Position numbers and translations under genes: made by a program. Below, piece after piece: positions 15,556 through 23,738 of a stretch of 64,000 bases of DNA. The DNA lies in NCBI GenBank assembly GCA_002413785.1, contig DHXR01000066.1, positions 1 through 64,000 of the forward strand, written 5' to 3'. Position 1 is the stretch's first letter. Each line of letters opens with the position of its first letter. The notes beneath the pieces are model-generated. The model did not search any database. It was not told the origin of the DNA and saw nothing but the letters and a program-made list of their open reading frames with translations. The stretch is from Mucilaginibacter sp. UBA5151 (lineage in GTDB: Bacteria > Bacteroidota > Bacteroidia > Sphingobacteriales > Sphingobacteriaceae).

Positions 15556-16485
15556 TCAGCTCAAAGCATTTTTAGCATACTCGCGGCAAACTCTAACCTC
15601 TTTAACGGCATCAGATCCTTCGGGTATTTTATATTCCAGCTCGATGGTGGCAGGGAATTTATAGCCATTCTTTTTCATCAGTCGCAATACCTCTTTGATC
15701 GGCGTATCACCCTGGCCCCATGGCATGTTTGGCCCGTCGTGGAACTTGCGGTCTTTAATGTGCATGCTTAATATCCGTTTATGGTGCTTCAAAATAAAAT
15801 CAACCGGACTGCTGCTGGTGCCCGCTACATAGTGGCCAATATCGAGGTTAATACCATTATGGGCCGACTGGCTTAAAGCAGTATCCCATAATGCCGGCGT
15901 AGCCTGGGTATGGGCGTGGTAGCCAACCATCATAGCATGTTTTTCGGCCAGGTTACCCAGGCGCTGGGTTTGTACGTCGTCTGTTGGCAGTTCAACCGTA
16001 ACATGGCTGCAGCCGAGGGCCTTGGCGGCTTCAAAGGCATAGCCAATTTCACCGTCTGTATTTTTTGCATTCAAGGCGTTTGGTTTCCATGCATAAATGT
16101 TTACACCGGCATCGTTATACATTTTGCGGATTGCCAGGAAGGGGTCCATAATGGTGTTTTCGCGCCATCCGGCCATACGGGCGCTAAAATCGGCGCTTCC
16201 ATCATGTTTTGGTGCGCCGGCGTATGCTTCAGCAGCATCGCCCATCAATTCAATGGCGTTAATGTTGCAATCTATACAATACTTCAATATTTGTTCAATA
16301 CTGCCCGGCATGCTCCTGAAGGAATAGGTGATCACGCCGATTTGTACGCCATTTATTTTAGAATTTGGCTTTGCCGGCGCAAAAATTGAATTGGCAAAAA
16401 CACTTTTTGAGGTTAATGCCATTCCGGCAGTTGCAATCATACTGGCGCCAATGAACCGGCGCCTGGAGACGTTCTGTTTTTTCAT
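15556..16485 (-). CDS. Tat-exported sugar phosphate isomerase/epimerase-like TIM-barrel protein
   Basis: A 309-aa protein of the AP-endonuclease-2/xylose isomerase-like fold. SRRRFIG at residues 7-13 is a twin-arginine signal, followed by a hydrophobic stretch, so it is exported folded. QIGVITYSFRSMPGSIEQIL starts the barrel. Metal-ligand-type residues occur in VGYHAHTQ, NLDIGHY and SMHIKDRKFHDG. Members near sugar-degradation genes act as isomerases or epimerases on keto-sugars; here there is no sugar cluster, so the substrate is open. Confidence 0.85.
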   Translation of the reverse strand: MKKQNVSRRRFIGASMIATAGMALTSKSVFANSIFAPAKPNSKINGVQIGVITYSFRSMPGSIEQILKYCIDCNINAIELMGDAAEAYAGAPKHDGSADFSARMAGWRENTIMDPFLAIRKMYNDAGVNIYAWKPNALNAKNTDGEIGYAFEAAKALGCSHVTVELPTDDVQTQRLGNLAEKHAMMVGYHAHTQATPALWDTALSQSAHNGINLDIGHYVAGTSSSPVDFILKHHKRILSMHIKDRKFHDGPNMPWGQGDTPIKEVLRLMKKNGYKFPATIELEYKIPEGSDAVKEVRVCREYAKNALS

Positions 16486-16682
16486 AATATTAAAAATCTT
16501 TAAGTTAAAGACTAATTGGTTAATTGAAATGGGGTGATCAAATGTATAGATTTATTAATGTCCGGCAATAAATCTTACGTAATATTCTTGTGCCATTTGA
16601 CCTTAAACGGAGCAAATAAGGGCATTCCACAGGCAGAAATGTCCTTTACTGAAAAATGAGACAGGATAAATAGCAATATTTG

Positions 16683-16690
16683 TATCTTTG
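16683..16690 (+). promoter_or_regulatory. -7 box (TATCTTTG) for tRNA-Gln
   Basis: TATCTTTG followed by GCA, identical to the box in front of tRNA-Glu, 65 nt before the tRNA-Gln start. Confidence 0.55.
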
Positions 16691-16755
16691 CAGTGGAGAA
16701 TATCGCCAGGCTTCTCTATAATGAAAACTGGTCATACCTTGACTGTTTTATTTAA

Positions 16756-16826
16756 TTTCCTGTGGTGTAATGGTAGCACCTCTGATTCTGGTTCAGAAGA
16801 TCGTGGTTCGAGTCCATGCAGGAAAA
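16756..16826 (+). tRNA. tRNA-Gln (CTG)
   Basis: The acceptor TTTCCTG pairs with CAGGAAA. The D-arm is GTGT/GCAC. The anticodon stem TCTGA/TCAGA encloses TTCTGGT, giving anticodon CTG. The T-arm is CGTGG/CCATG with loop TTCGAGT, and the discriminator is A. CCA is not encoded. The ~220 bp up to the next gene hold nothing else I can support. Confidence 0.93.
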
Positions 16827-17047
16827 CTTGAGGAGAAAAAGTTCGAAAAATTGACTCCCAACTTTCGACATTGATTACCCGGCTGTTGACGCTGGTAAGC
16901 CAAATGCTTTCTATAATCTTTAATCATCGCGATTTTACAGTAGCAAAACAAAAACACCCCTGATGATATTTCCTGTAAGACGTAGTGGCTTTTTGTAAAA
17001 AGGATCTGAAAACGTATTAGCTGAAGAATTATTAAATTCATAGCCAA

Positions 17048-17554
17048 ATGATTACTGCCGTATTCGGGTTGCCAGGCAGCGGGAAGACTTTTTTTGCCCG
17101 GCAGCTGGCTTTAAGCATTGATGGTCTTTTGATCAGTAGCGACACCGTCAGGAATGACATGGCGCGGGGCGGCAGATATGATGAAAACACCAAAATAGAA
17201 GTTTATCAAATGATGCTTGTAATGATGGGCGATGCTGTAATGGATAAACGGAACGTTGTGATAGACGCCACATTTTACAAGGAAAATATCCGAAGCCTTT
17301 TCAAAGAAAAAGCTACGGAGCTTCACAGTCCTCTTTACTTTATTGAAATAAAGGCGCCGGAAGAGATTATTAAAGAAAGAGTGAGTAAAAAGAGAATAGA
17401 CAGTGAGGCTGATTTTGGAGTTTATTTAAAGATTAAAGAAGAATTTGAGCCTTTAAAGGAGGATCATTTGGTCTTGTATTCAGATCATGAAGCGTTAAGT
17501 AAGATGCTGGATACCGCATTAGCCTATATCAATTTTAAGAATGAAAAGCGATGA
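17048..17554 (+). CDS. P-loop kinase (AAA_33 type), partner of the next gene
   Basis: A 168-aa nucleotide-binding protein. Walker A is GLPGSGKTF at residues 7-15, and the ISSDTVRND segment resembles the DxxR part of AAA_33/zeta-like kinases. VIDATFYKENIR near 74-85 looks like the substrate region. It overlaps the next gene by 14 bp. In many bacteria an APH-like domain and an AAA_33 domain are fused in one 'aminoglycoside phosphotransferase/ATP-binding' protein. Here they are separate genes in the order P-loop first. Substrate unknown. Confidence 0.82.
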   Translation: MITAVFGLPGSGKTFFARQLALSIDGLLISSDTVRNDMARGGRYDENTKIEVYQMMLVMMGDAVMDKRNVVIDATFYKENIRSLFKEKATELHSPLYFIEIKAPEEIIKERVSKKRIDSEADFGVYLKIKEEFEPLKEDHLVLYSDHEALSKMLDTALAYINFKNEKR

Positions 17555-18551
17555 GATTGAGCAATTGATGTGTGGTGAAAGTTTCCGTGAGGGGCATGAT
17601 GGCGCTTCATTGATCGAAACCCATATCTCATGGGTAATCCTTACCAATCAATATGCGTATAAGATCAAGAAGCCTGTGCAGTTTTCATTCCTGGATTTTT
17701 CAACACTTGAAAAAAGGAAGTATTATTGTGAACGCGAAGTGTTTCTTAATAAACGGTTGGCAGATCAAATGTATTTGCGGACTATTCCAGTATTCAAAAG
17801 AGGGAATTCTTTTTCGTTAAATAGCCAGGGTGGTGAAGTGGTTGACTATGCTGTATTTATGAGGCGTATGGATACTGCCAAAGAAATGGACAAGCTGCTT
17901 TTGGCGCATAAGGTAAATAAACAGATGATAAAAGGATTAGCAGTCAAAATCTCGGAGTTTCACCGGCAGGCAACTATTATCAAAAAGAAAACGGAAATAA
18001 ATATCCTGAAAGAGCGATTTAATGACCTTGGTATCGTTCAGGCATTCGCCCGTGACCACCTGGGCGATCATTACGCCGGCGTTATCGGGCAATCCGTGAA
18101 ACAATCCGGTCTTTTTTTGGATAAGTATCAATATGCTATAAATGAGCGGATTTCCAAAGGTTGTACCAGGGACCTGCATGGCGACCTTCATACAGGCAAT
18201 ATATTTCTATACAAGGACCCGGTTATTTTTGATTGCATTGAATTTAACGATGAATTACGACAAATCGACGTTCTGGATGAAATTGCATTTTTATGCATGG
18301 ATCTGGAAGCTTATGACCGAAAAGATTTAAGCGGGCTTCTTTATCAAAATTACCTCATGTATTCCGGAATAAAAGAAGATAAAGAGGCAGGGTTGCTTTT
18401 TCATTATTACAAATGTTACCGCGCTAATGTCAGGGCGAAGATTAGTCTGCTTTATGCAGTTAATACGGATGATCGCATAATGTTTGATCGAAAAATACAA
18501 ACAGCTATCCGGTATTTAGCCCTGCTAAACGGTTACCTTGCCAAATTGTGA
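17541..18551 (+). CDS. APH-like kinase family protein
   Basis: A 336-aa protein with the protein-kinase-like fold of aminoglycoside phosphotransferases. KIKKPVQFSFLDFS near residues 41-54 is typical of the APH half of the fused APH/AAA_33 family. The catalytic loop is HGDLHTGN at 213-220, and the metal-binding acidic residue is in DCIEFND at 231-237. It lies in a 14-bp overlap with the P-loop kinase, so the two are co-translated and probably work together. Resistance is not implied; the physiological substrate is unknown. Confidence 0.85.
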   Translation: MKSDEIEQLMCGESFREGHDGASLIETHISWVILTNQYAYKIKKPVQFSFLDFSTLEKRKYYCEREVFLNKRLADQMYLRTIPVFKRGNSFSLNSQGGEVVDYAVFMRRMDTAKEMDKLLLAHKVNKQMIKGLAVKISEFHRQATIIKKKTEINILKERFNDLGIVQAFARDHLGDHYAGVIGQSVKQSGLFLDKYQYAINERISKGCTRDLHGDLHTGNIFLYKDPVIFDCIEFNDELRQIDVLDEIAFLCMDLEAYDRKDLSGLLYQNYLMYSGIKEDKEAGLLFHYYKCYRANVRAKISLLYAVNTDDRIMFDRKIQTAIRYLALLNGYLAKL

Positions 18552-18681
18552 AGATCGGAAAGAAAAACGGCAGGTTTATTAATTTCAAAAAACAATTTCT
18601 TTGCTTTCATATAAATTCGCATTTTTATAGCTCAAACCGACAGCATTTAAAAGCATATAATTAATCATTATCAATTAAACA

Positions 18682-19491
18682 ATGGGAAAAGTAATTCTTG
18701 TAACCGGCGCTTCGTCCGGGATAGGTTTAGCATGTGCCAACGCACTACAGGCTAAAGGGCATACCGTTTATGGTTCATCACGCGATTTAAGCCGTCTGAA
18801 ATCAGTATCATTTAAACCGATTGAACTGGATGTTACTGACGATGTATCGGTAAAAGCGGCCATTGACAAAATTATTGCCGCCGAAGGCAAAATTGATGTA
18901 CTGCTGAATAATGCCGGCAATGGCGTTACCGGCCCGGCTTATGCCATGCCTGTTGAATATGCTAAAAAGCAATTCGAGGTTAACTTTTTTGGTGTGATCC
19001 GTGTAAGCAGCGCGGTGATACCAAAAATGATTGAAGCCAAACAGGGTTTGGTGATAAATGTTAGTTCACTGGCCGGTCTTTTCGGCTTGCCTTACCAGGG
19101 ATTGTATAGCGCCTCGAAATATGCCATTGAAGGCTATTCCCAAAGTTTGCGTATGGAATTGCGCAATACCGGCGTTAAAGTAACACTGATTAACCCGGGC
19201 GACTTTAAAACCGATTTTACCCAAAGCCGCGATAAAGTGCCCTTCCCGCTTAAAAACGAACAGCTCGAAAAGGAATTCAATAAAGCGGTTGCCAGTATGG
19301 AAAAAGATGAAAGCATCGGCGCCAACCCCGAAGTAATCGGCAAAAAGGTGTGCGAAATAGTTGATTCATCAAGCCCGTCGCCCCGTTACCTGATCGGCGC
19401 TTTTGGTCAAACCATCGCTGTTACCTTAAAACGCATATTGCCCAACGGCCTTTTCGAAAAACTTATGAACGACCATTACGGGATAAAATAG
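18682..19491 (+). CDS. Short-chain dehydrogenase/reductase
   Basis: A 269-aa classical-type SDR. The cofactor motif is TGASSGIG at residues 8-15, NNAG is at 76-79, the catalytic Ser lies in NVSS (126-129), and the Y142-x3-K146 pair is in YSASK. The 'SLRMELRNTGVKVTLINPGDFKT' region and C-terminal length match SDRs annotated as oxidoreductases of unknown substrate. It stands alone and is followed by two strong hairpins. Confidence 0.9.
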   Translation: MGKVILVTGASSGIGLACANALQAKGHTVYGSSRDLSRLKSVSFKPIELDVTDDVSVKAAIDKIIAAEGKIDVLLNNAGNGVTGPAYAMPVEYAKKQFEVNFFGVIRVSSAVIPKMIEAKQGLVINVSSLAGLFGLPYQGLYSASKYAIEGYSQSLRMELRNTGVKVTLINPGDFKTDFTQSRDKVPFPLKNEQLEKEFNKAVASMEKDESIGANPEVIGKKVCEIVDSSSPSPRYLIGAFGQTIAVTLKRILPNGLFEKLMNDHYGIK

Positions 19492-19506
19492 GCTATCAGT
19501 TCAGAC

Positions 19507-19538
19507 AGCCGGATATTTTAGGTTTCGATCCGGCTTTT
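19507..19538 (+). terminator. Terminator after the SDR gene
   Basis: Stem AGCCGGAT/ATCCGGCT with a T-run, 16 nt after the SDR stop codon. Confidence 0.65.
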
Positions 19539-19565
19539 CCTGGTTTTCTTTATCCTATTTTCAGC

Positions 19566-19606
19566 ATTCTTATGAGCTAAATCTATTTAGTTCATAAGAA
19601 TTTTTC
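19566..19606. terminator. Second hairpin with T-run downstream of the SDR gene
   Basis: Seventeen-base arms (ATTCTTATGAGCTAAAT and a complement with one G-T position) around CT, followed by TTTTT. It may be a back-up terminator before the atpD promoter. Confidence 0.6.
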
Positions 19607-19614
19607 AACTATTC

Positions 19615-19700
19615 CGCCCACTGCAGCTGAAAACTGCAAACCGTTCCGCCTGCCAACTGTCAACTATTCTGCGAACTGCCCACTGAAAACTGCCCACTAA
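19615..19700. repeat. AACTGCCCACTG-word repeat
   Basis: Repeated words of the form (C)CAACTGYCAACT, GAACTGCCCACTGAAAACTG and CTGAAAACTGC follow one another before the atpD promoter. This is one of the locus-specific word repeats of the window. Confidence 0.55.
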
Positions 19701-19740
19701 TTTTTCTTATTCTCCTGTTTTAATATTTGCTTATAAATCT

Positions 19741-19748
19741 TAACTTTG
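19741..19748 (+). promoter_or_regulatory. -7 box (TAACTTTG) for atpD
   Basis: TAACTTTG fits TAnnTTTG and is followed by GCG, 73 nt before the atpD ATG. Confidence 0.55.
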
Positions 19749-19821
19749 CGCCGCGAAATAGCAGGCTGTTTTCATAAGCCCTCCTGTTTCATTGTAAATA
19801 CATTAAAATACCAGGTTATAT

Positions 19822-21324
19822 ATGCCAAACATTGGAAAAATATCAAGGATCATCGGTCCGGTAGTTGACGTAAGCTTCGCCAACGCCCACCTTCCTAAAA
19901 TTTACGACGCATTAGAGATCACTAAACAAAATGGCCAAAAGGTTATTTTAGAAGTTCAACAGCATTTGGGTGAAGATCGTGTCCGCGCTATCGCCATGGA
20001 CTCAACCGACGGACTGCTTCGCGGCATGGACGTTGTTGACCTGGAATCGGCCATAAAAATGCCGGTTGGCGACAATATCAAAGGTCGTGTATTTAATGTG
20101 GTTGGCGATGCGATCGACGGTATTGTGAACCTTGATAAAAGCACAGGCCGCCCTATCCACAACAATCCGCCAAGGTTTGAGGACCTTTCAACCGAAACTG
20201 AAGTACTTTTTACAGGTATTAAAGTTATCGACTTATTAGAGCCTTACAGCAAGGGTGGTAAAATCGGGTTATTCGGTGGCGCCGGTGTTGGTAAAACAGT
20301 ATTGATCCAGGAGCTTATTAATAATATCGCGAAAGCCTATTCAGGTTTATCGGTATTTGCAGGTGTAGGTGAACGTACCCGTGAGGGAAACGACCTGCTG
20401 CGCGAAATGCTTGAATCGGGCATTATTAAATATGGCGATGAATTTATGCATTCAATGGAATCAGGCGGCTGGGATTTATCCAAAGTTGACCCTGAAGCAT
20501 TAAAAGAATCAAAAGCTACCTTCGTATTCGGTCAGATGAACGAGCCTCCCGGTGCACGTGCACGTGTGGCGCTTTCGGGATTAACGATTGCTGAATATTT
20601 CCGCGATGGTGATGCAGAAGGCAAAGGCCGTGATATATTATTCTTTATTGATAACATCTTCCGCTTTACCCAGGCAGGTTCCGAAGTATCGGCTTTGCTT
20701 GGCCGTATGCCATCGGCGGTAGGTTACCAGCCAACACTGGCAACTGAAATGGGCACCATGCAGGAACGTATCACCTCAACCAAACGCGGTTCAATTACCT
20801 CCGTTCAGGCGGTTTATGTGCCTGCGGATGACTTGACCGACCCTGCACCGGCAACAACATTTGCCCACTTAGACGCTACAACCGTATTATCACGCAAAAT
20901 TGCCGAGCTTGGTATTTACCCTGCTGTGGATCCCCTGGATTCAACATCACGGATCCTTAGCCCAACTATTTTAGGCGATGAGCATTACAATACAGCGCAG
21001 CGCGTAAAAGAAACATTACAACGTTACAAAGAGTTACAGGATATTATCGCCATCCTTGGTATGGACGAATTATCTGAAGAAGATAAATTAGTGGTATCGC
21101 GTGCACGCCGTGTACAACGTTTCTTATCACAGCCATTCCACGTTGCCGAGCAGTTTACCGGCTTAAAAGGCGTATTGGTTGATATTAAAGAAACCATTAA
21201 AGGCTTTAACATGATTTTGGATGGTGAAGTGGATGAATATCCCGAAGCAGCATTCAACCTTGTAGGCAGCATTGAAGAAGCGATAGAAAAAGGCAAGAAA
21301 TTATTAGCGGAAGCTAATGCGTAA
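19822..21324 (+). CDS. atpD: ATP synthase F1 subunit beta
   Basis: Catalytic subunit of F1Fo ATP synthase on the cytoplasmic face of the inner membrane. It is 500 aa. The P-loop is GGAGVGKT at residues 152-159, GERTREGND follows at about 182-190 (catalytic Glu), and the ALLGRMPSAVGYQPTLA region is diagnostic. In Bacteroidota atpD-atpC is commonly separate from the rest of the atp operon, and that is seen here: no other atp genes are in the window. Confidence 0.98.
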   Translation: MPNIGKISRIIGPVVDVSFANAHLPKIYDALEITKQNGQKVILEVQQHLGEDRVRAIAMDSTDGLLRGMDVVDLESAIKMPVGDNIKGRVFNVVGDAIDGIVNLDKSTGRPIHNNPPRFEDLSTETEVLFTGIKVIDLLEPYSKGGKIGLFGGAGVGKTVLIQELINNIAKAYSGLSVFAGVGERTREGNDLLREMLESGIIKYGDEFMHSMESGGWDLSKVDPEALKESKATFVFGQMNEPPGARARVALSGLTIAEYFRDGDAEGKGRDILFFIDNIFRFTQAGSEVSALLGRMPSAVGYQPTLATEMGTMQERITSTKRGSITSVQAVYVPADDLTDPAPATTFAHLDATTVLSRKIAELGIYPAVDPLDSTSRILSPTILGDEHYNTAQRVKETLQRYKELQDIIAILGMDELSEEDKLVVSRARRVQRFLSQPFHVAEQFTGLKGVLVDIKETIKGFNMILDGEVDEYPEAAFNLVGSIEEAIEKGKKLLAEANA

Positions 21325-21438
21325 ATGTGCAGATGTGCAGATGTGCAGATGTGCAAATTAAAGCATCTGCATATTTACGAATCAACACATTCAAACATTA
21401 AAAACATACGCACATTTGCACATACGCACATTAGAAAC
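21325..21438. repeat. ATGTGCAG tandem repeat and CATACGCACA words between atpD and atpC
   Basis: Directly after the atpD stop the 8-mer ATGTGCAG occurs about four times in tandem (21328-21356). The rest of the gap holds CATTTGCACATACGCACATT, an inverted form of the same TGTGC words. The repeat lies inside the atpD-atpC transcript and can fold back on itself. Confidence 0.75.
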
Positions 21439-21693
21439 ATGACATTAGAAATCCTTACACCCGATAAAACAGTTTACGAAGGCGAGGCTACTTCGGTAAT
21501 CCTTCCAGGTACACTTGGATTTTTTGAGATATTAAATCACCACGCGCCTATCATCTCTACTTTAGAGGATGGCAAGGTAACCGTACGCAACGGCGCTTCG
21601 GTAAAAGACGAAGTTTATTTTATAAAAGGCGGCGTAGTTGAAGCCTCAAACAACAAGATTATTATTTTAGCCGAAGGCATACAGCAGAAATAA
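21439..21693 (+). CDS. atpC: ATP synthase F1 subunit epsilon (short form)
   Basis: From the ATG at 21439 the product is 84 aa: MTLEILTPDKTVYEGEA and so on, the beta-sandwich domain only. The longer frame starting at 21325 would translate the intergenic repeat and is rejected. The regulatory C-terminal helical hairpin of the ~135-aa E. coli subunit is absent, as usual in Bacteroidota. It forms part of the central stalk with gamma. Confidence 0.93.
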   Translation: MTLEILTPDKTVYEGEATSVILPGTLGFFEILNHHAPIISTLEDGKVTVRNGASVKDEVYFIKGGVVEASNNKIIILAEGIQQK

Positions 21694-21721
21694 TTGCTGC
21701 GCCCATTATCTGGAATTTGAA

Positions 21722-21757
21722 GATCCCTGGCTCATTGGCCGGGGATTTTTTTTTTGG
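21722..21757 (+). terminator. Terminator after atpC
   Basis: Stem GATCCCTGGC/GGCCGGGGATT (with one G-T position) around TCATT, followed by ten T. Confidence 0.85.
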
Positions 21758-21825
21758 TCTTTTGTCTGAATCAGAATTTTTCACTTATTGTTTGTTTTTC
21801 AAGGGCGTTCAAGAGGGCTGTGCCG

Positions 21826-21902
21826 TTTACAGAATTTTAGAATTAACAGAATTCTGTTCAATCAACATTTTGAAAATTCTTAAATTCTGAAAATTCTGAT
21901 TC
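21826..21902. repeat. AGAATTCT-word repeat, partly inverted
   Basis: AATT-rich words (CAGAATTTTAGAATT, ACAGAATTCTG, AAATTCTGAAAATTCTG) repeated in both orientations between the convergent ends of atpC and the E2 gene. Confidence 0.6.
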
Positions 21903-21904
21903 CA

Positions 21905-21940
21905 ACAAAAAAAAGCGATGAGCCCTAAAACCCATCGCTT
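21905..21940 (-). terminator. Terminator of the E1-alpha/E2 operon
   Basis: On the minus strand, stem AAGCGATG/CATCGCTT followed by eight T, about 40 nt after the E2 stop codon. Confidence 0.8.
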
Positions 21941-21981
21941 ATATTTTGAATTACAAAATCGTAATTCGTAAAACTAAATTC

Positions 21982-23691
21982 TTAAATCAACAATCTCACC
22001 GGTTCTTCCAGTAACGATTTCAGTGTTTGCAGGAAGGCTGCTCCTGTTGCACCGTCAACCACGCGGTGGTCGCAGCTTAGGGTAACCTTCATTACATTGC
22101 CCGGTACTACGGCGCCGTTTTTAACAACCGGCACCTGCTGTATGCCGCTAACGGCAAGGATACAGGCATCAGGCGTGTTTATGATGGCGGTAAACTCTTC
22201 AACGCCAAACATACCCAGGTTGGATATGGTGAAAGTTGAACCTTCCCAATCGGATGGCTGTAGTTTTTTGGCTTTTGCCCTTTGCGCGAAATCCTTTACT
22301 TCGGCCGAGATGCGGCTTAATGATTTGCCATCGGCAAAACGTACAACCGGAACAAGTAAACCGTCTTCAACAGCTACTGCAACGCCAATGTGTATATGCT
22401 CGTTATAGCGGATTTTATCACCTAAATAAGATGAATTAATAGCAGGGTGTTGTTTTAAGGCAACGGCACAGGCTTTTAATACAAAATCGTTAAATGATAT
22501 TTTAACCGGGGCCACTTCGTTGATGCGGGTGCGGGCGGCTACAGCCTGGTCCATATCAATGCTCATGGTTACATAAAAATGCGGCGCGGTAAACAGGCTT
22601 TCAGACAAACGTTTGGCTATCACCTTACGCATCTGGCTGACCGGTTTCTCGGTATATTTTTCTTCGCCTGTAAAAGCTGGCAGCACAACGGCAGGTTGAG
22701 AAGGGGTGGCAGTTGCCGCTTCTTTACTGCTACTGCTACTCACCGCTGCTGTTTGCTTAGCAACCGGCACATATTCCTCCACATCTTTCTTAATAATGCG
22801 GCCGCCTTCGGCAGAGCCTTTTACATCATTAAGGTTGATACCTTTTTCTTTAGCTATTTTACGTGCCAGCGGCGAGGCCTTTATGCGGCTGTCGTCTTCA
22901 TTTGAAGCGGCGGAATCAGTTGCAGTGGCTTCTTCAACACTGGTGCTGCTACTGCTTTCAACTACTGCTGCGGCAGCAGGCGCTTCGCTTTCGTCAAGCA
23001 ATGGCGTAATATCTGTACCGGCTTTACCAATAATGGCAATGATGGCATTCACCTTGGCAGCTTCGCCTTCTTTGGGACCTATGTATAATAATACACCGGC
23101 TTCGTAACCCACCAGTTCCATGGTAGCCTTATCGGTTTCCACATCAGCCAGCGAATCGTCTGATTTTACCGTGTCGCCAACTTTAAAGTTCCATTTATTT
23201 ATCACGCCTTCAACCATGGTATCACTCAGGGCAGGCATGCGGATCACAACAGCAGGGATGCTTGCTTTATCAACCTTCGGTTTAGCTTCAACAGCCTCCG
23301 CCGGTTTTTTATCCTCAGTAACTTTGGCGGGTTTTGCTTTGGCAGGAGTTTCAGCAGCAGGTGCAGTTTCTTCAGAGCTGCTGCTGCTTTCCGCTGCTGC
23401 TGCCTTCGGCGCTTCAGCGTTGTTTGCTGCAAGGGCCGCCTGGTAGTCCTCGCCCGGGGCGCCTATAACGGCAATCAGGGTGTCAACCGGAACGGCTTTG
23501 CCTTCTTCAACACCGATATAAAGCAGGGTGCCATCCGAGTACGATTCAAAATCCATGGTGGCTTTATCCGTTTCAATCTCGGCCAGTACATCGCCCGATT
23601 TTACTTTATCACCAACTTTTTTATGCCATTTCGCCAATACCCCTTCGGTCATGGTATCGCTCATTTTGGGCATCTTAATTACTTCGGCCAT
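21982..23691 (-). CDS. pdhC: Pyruvate dehydrogenase E2 (dihydrolipoamide acetyltransferase)
   Basis: Core enzyme of the pyruvate dehydrogenase complex. The 569-aa chain has two lipoyl domains with acceptor lysines in ETDKATM (K43 and K189). A peripheral-subunit-binding domain (IKASPLARKIAKEKG) starts near residue 265. The C-terminal catalytic domain has the DHRVVDG active-site His. Ser-rich linkers (SSSSS) join the domains, and the last one carries KEAATATPSQPA, nearly the same as a SucB linker. It follows the E1-alpha gene by 47 bp. The E1-beta and E3 genes are not in the window. Confidence 0.95.
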   Translation of the reverse strand: MAEVIKMPKMSDTMTEGVLAKWHKKVGDKVKSGDVLAEIETDKATMDFESYSDGTLLYIGVEEGKAVPVDTLIAVIGAPGEDYQAALAANNAEAPKAAAAESSSSSEETAPAAETPAKAKPAKVTEDKKPAEAVEAKPKVDKASIPAVVIRMPALSDTMVEGVINKWNFKVGDTVKSDDSLADVETDKATMELVGYEAGVLLYIGPKEGEAAKVNAIIAIIGKAGTDITPLLDESEAPAAAAVVESSSSTSVEEATATDSAASNEDDSRIKASPLARKIAKEKGINLNDVKGSAEGGRIIKKDVEEYVPVAKQTAAVSSSSSKEAATATPSQPAVVLPAFTGEEKYTEKPVSQMRKVIAKRLSESLFTAPHFYVTMSIDMDQAVAARTRINEVAPVKISFNDFVLKACAVALKQHPAINSSYLGDKIRYNEHIHIGVAVAVEDGLLVPVVRFADGKSLSRISAEVKDFAQRAKAKKLQPSDWEGSTFTISNLGMFGVEEFTAIINTPDACILAVSGIQQVPVVKNGAVVPGNVMKVTLSCDHRVVDGATGAAFLQTLKSLLEEPVRLLI

Positions 23692-23738
23692 ATACTAATG
23701 ATCAAATTTTATTTCTAATTTCAGTTTAAATATAATGA

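Noticed and set aside
17541..18551. Antibiotic resistance by aminoglycoside phosphotransferase
   Set aside because: The fold is APH-like, but the family with an AAA_33 partner is widespread and not tied to resistance.
21325..21693. 122-aa version of atpC
   Set aside because: The extra 38 residues translate the intergenic repeat; the conserved protein starts at 21439.
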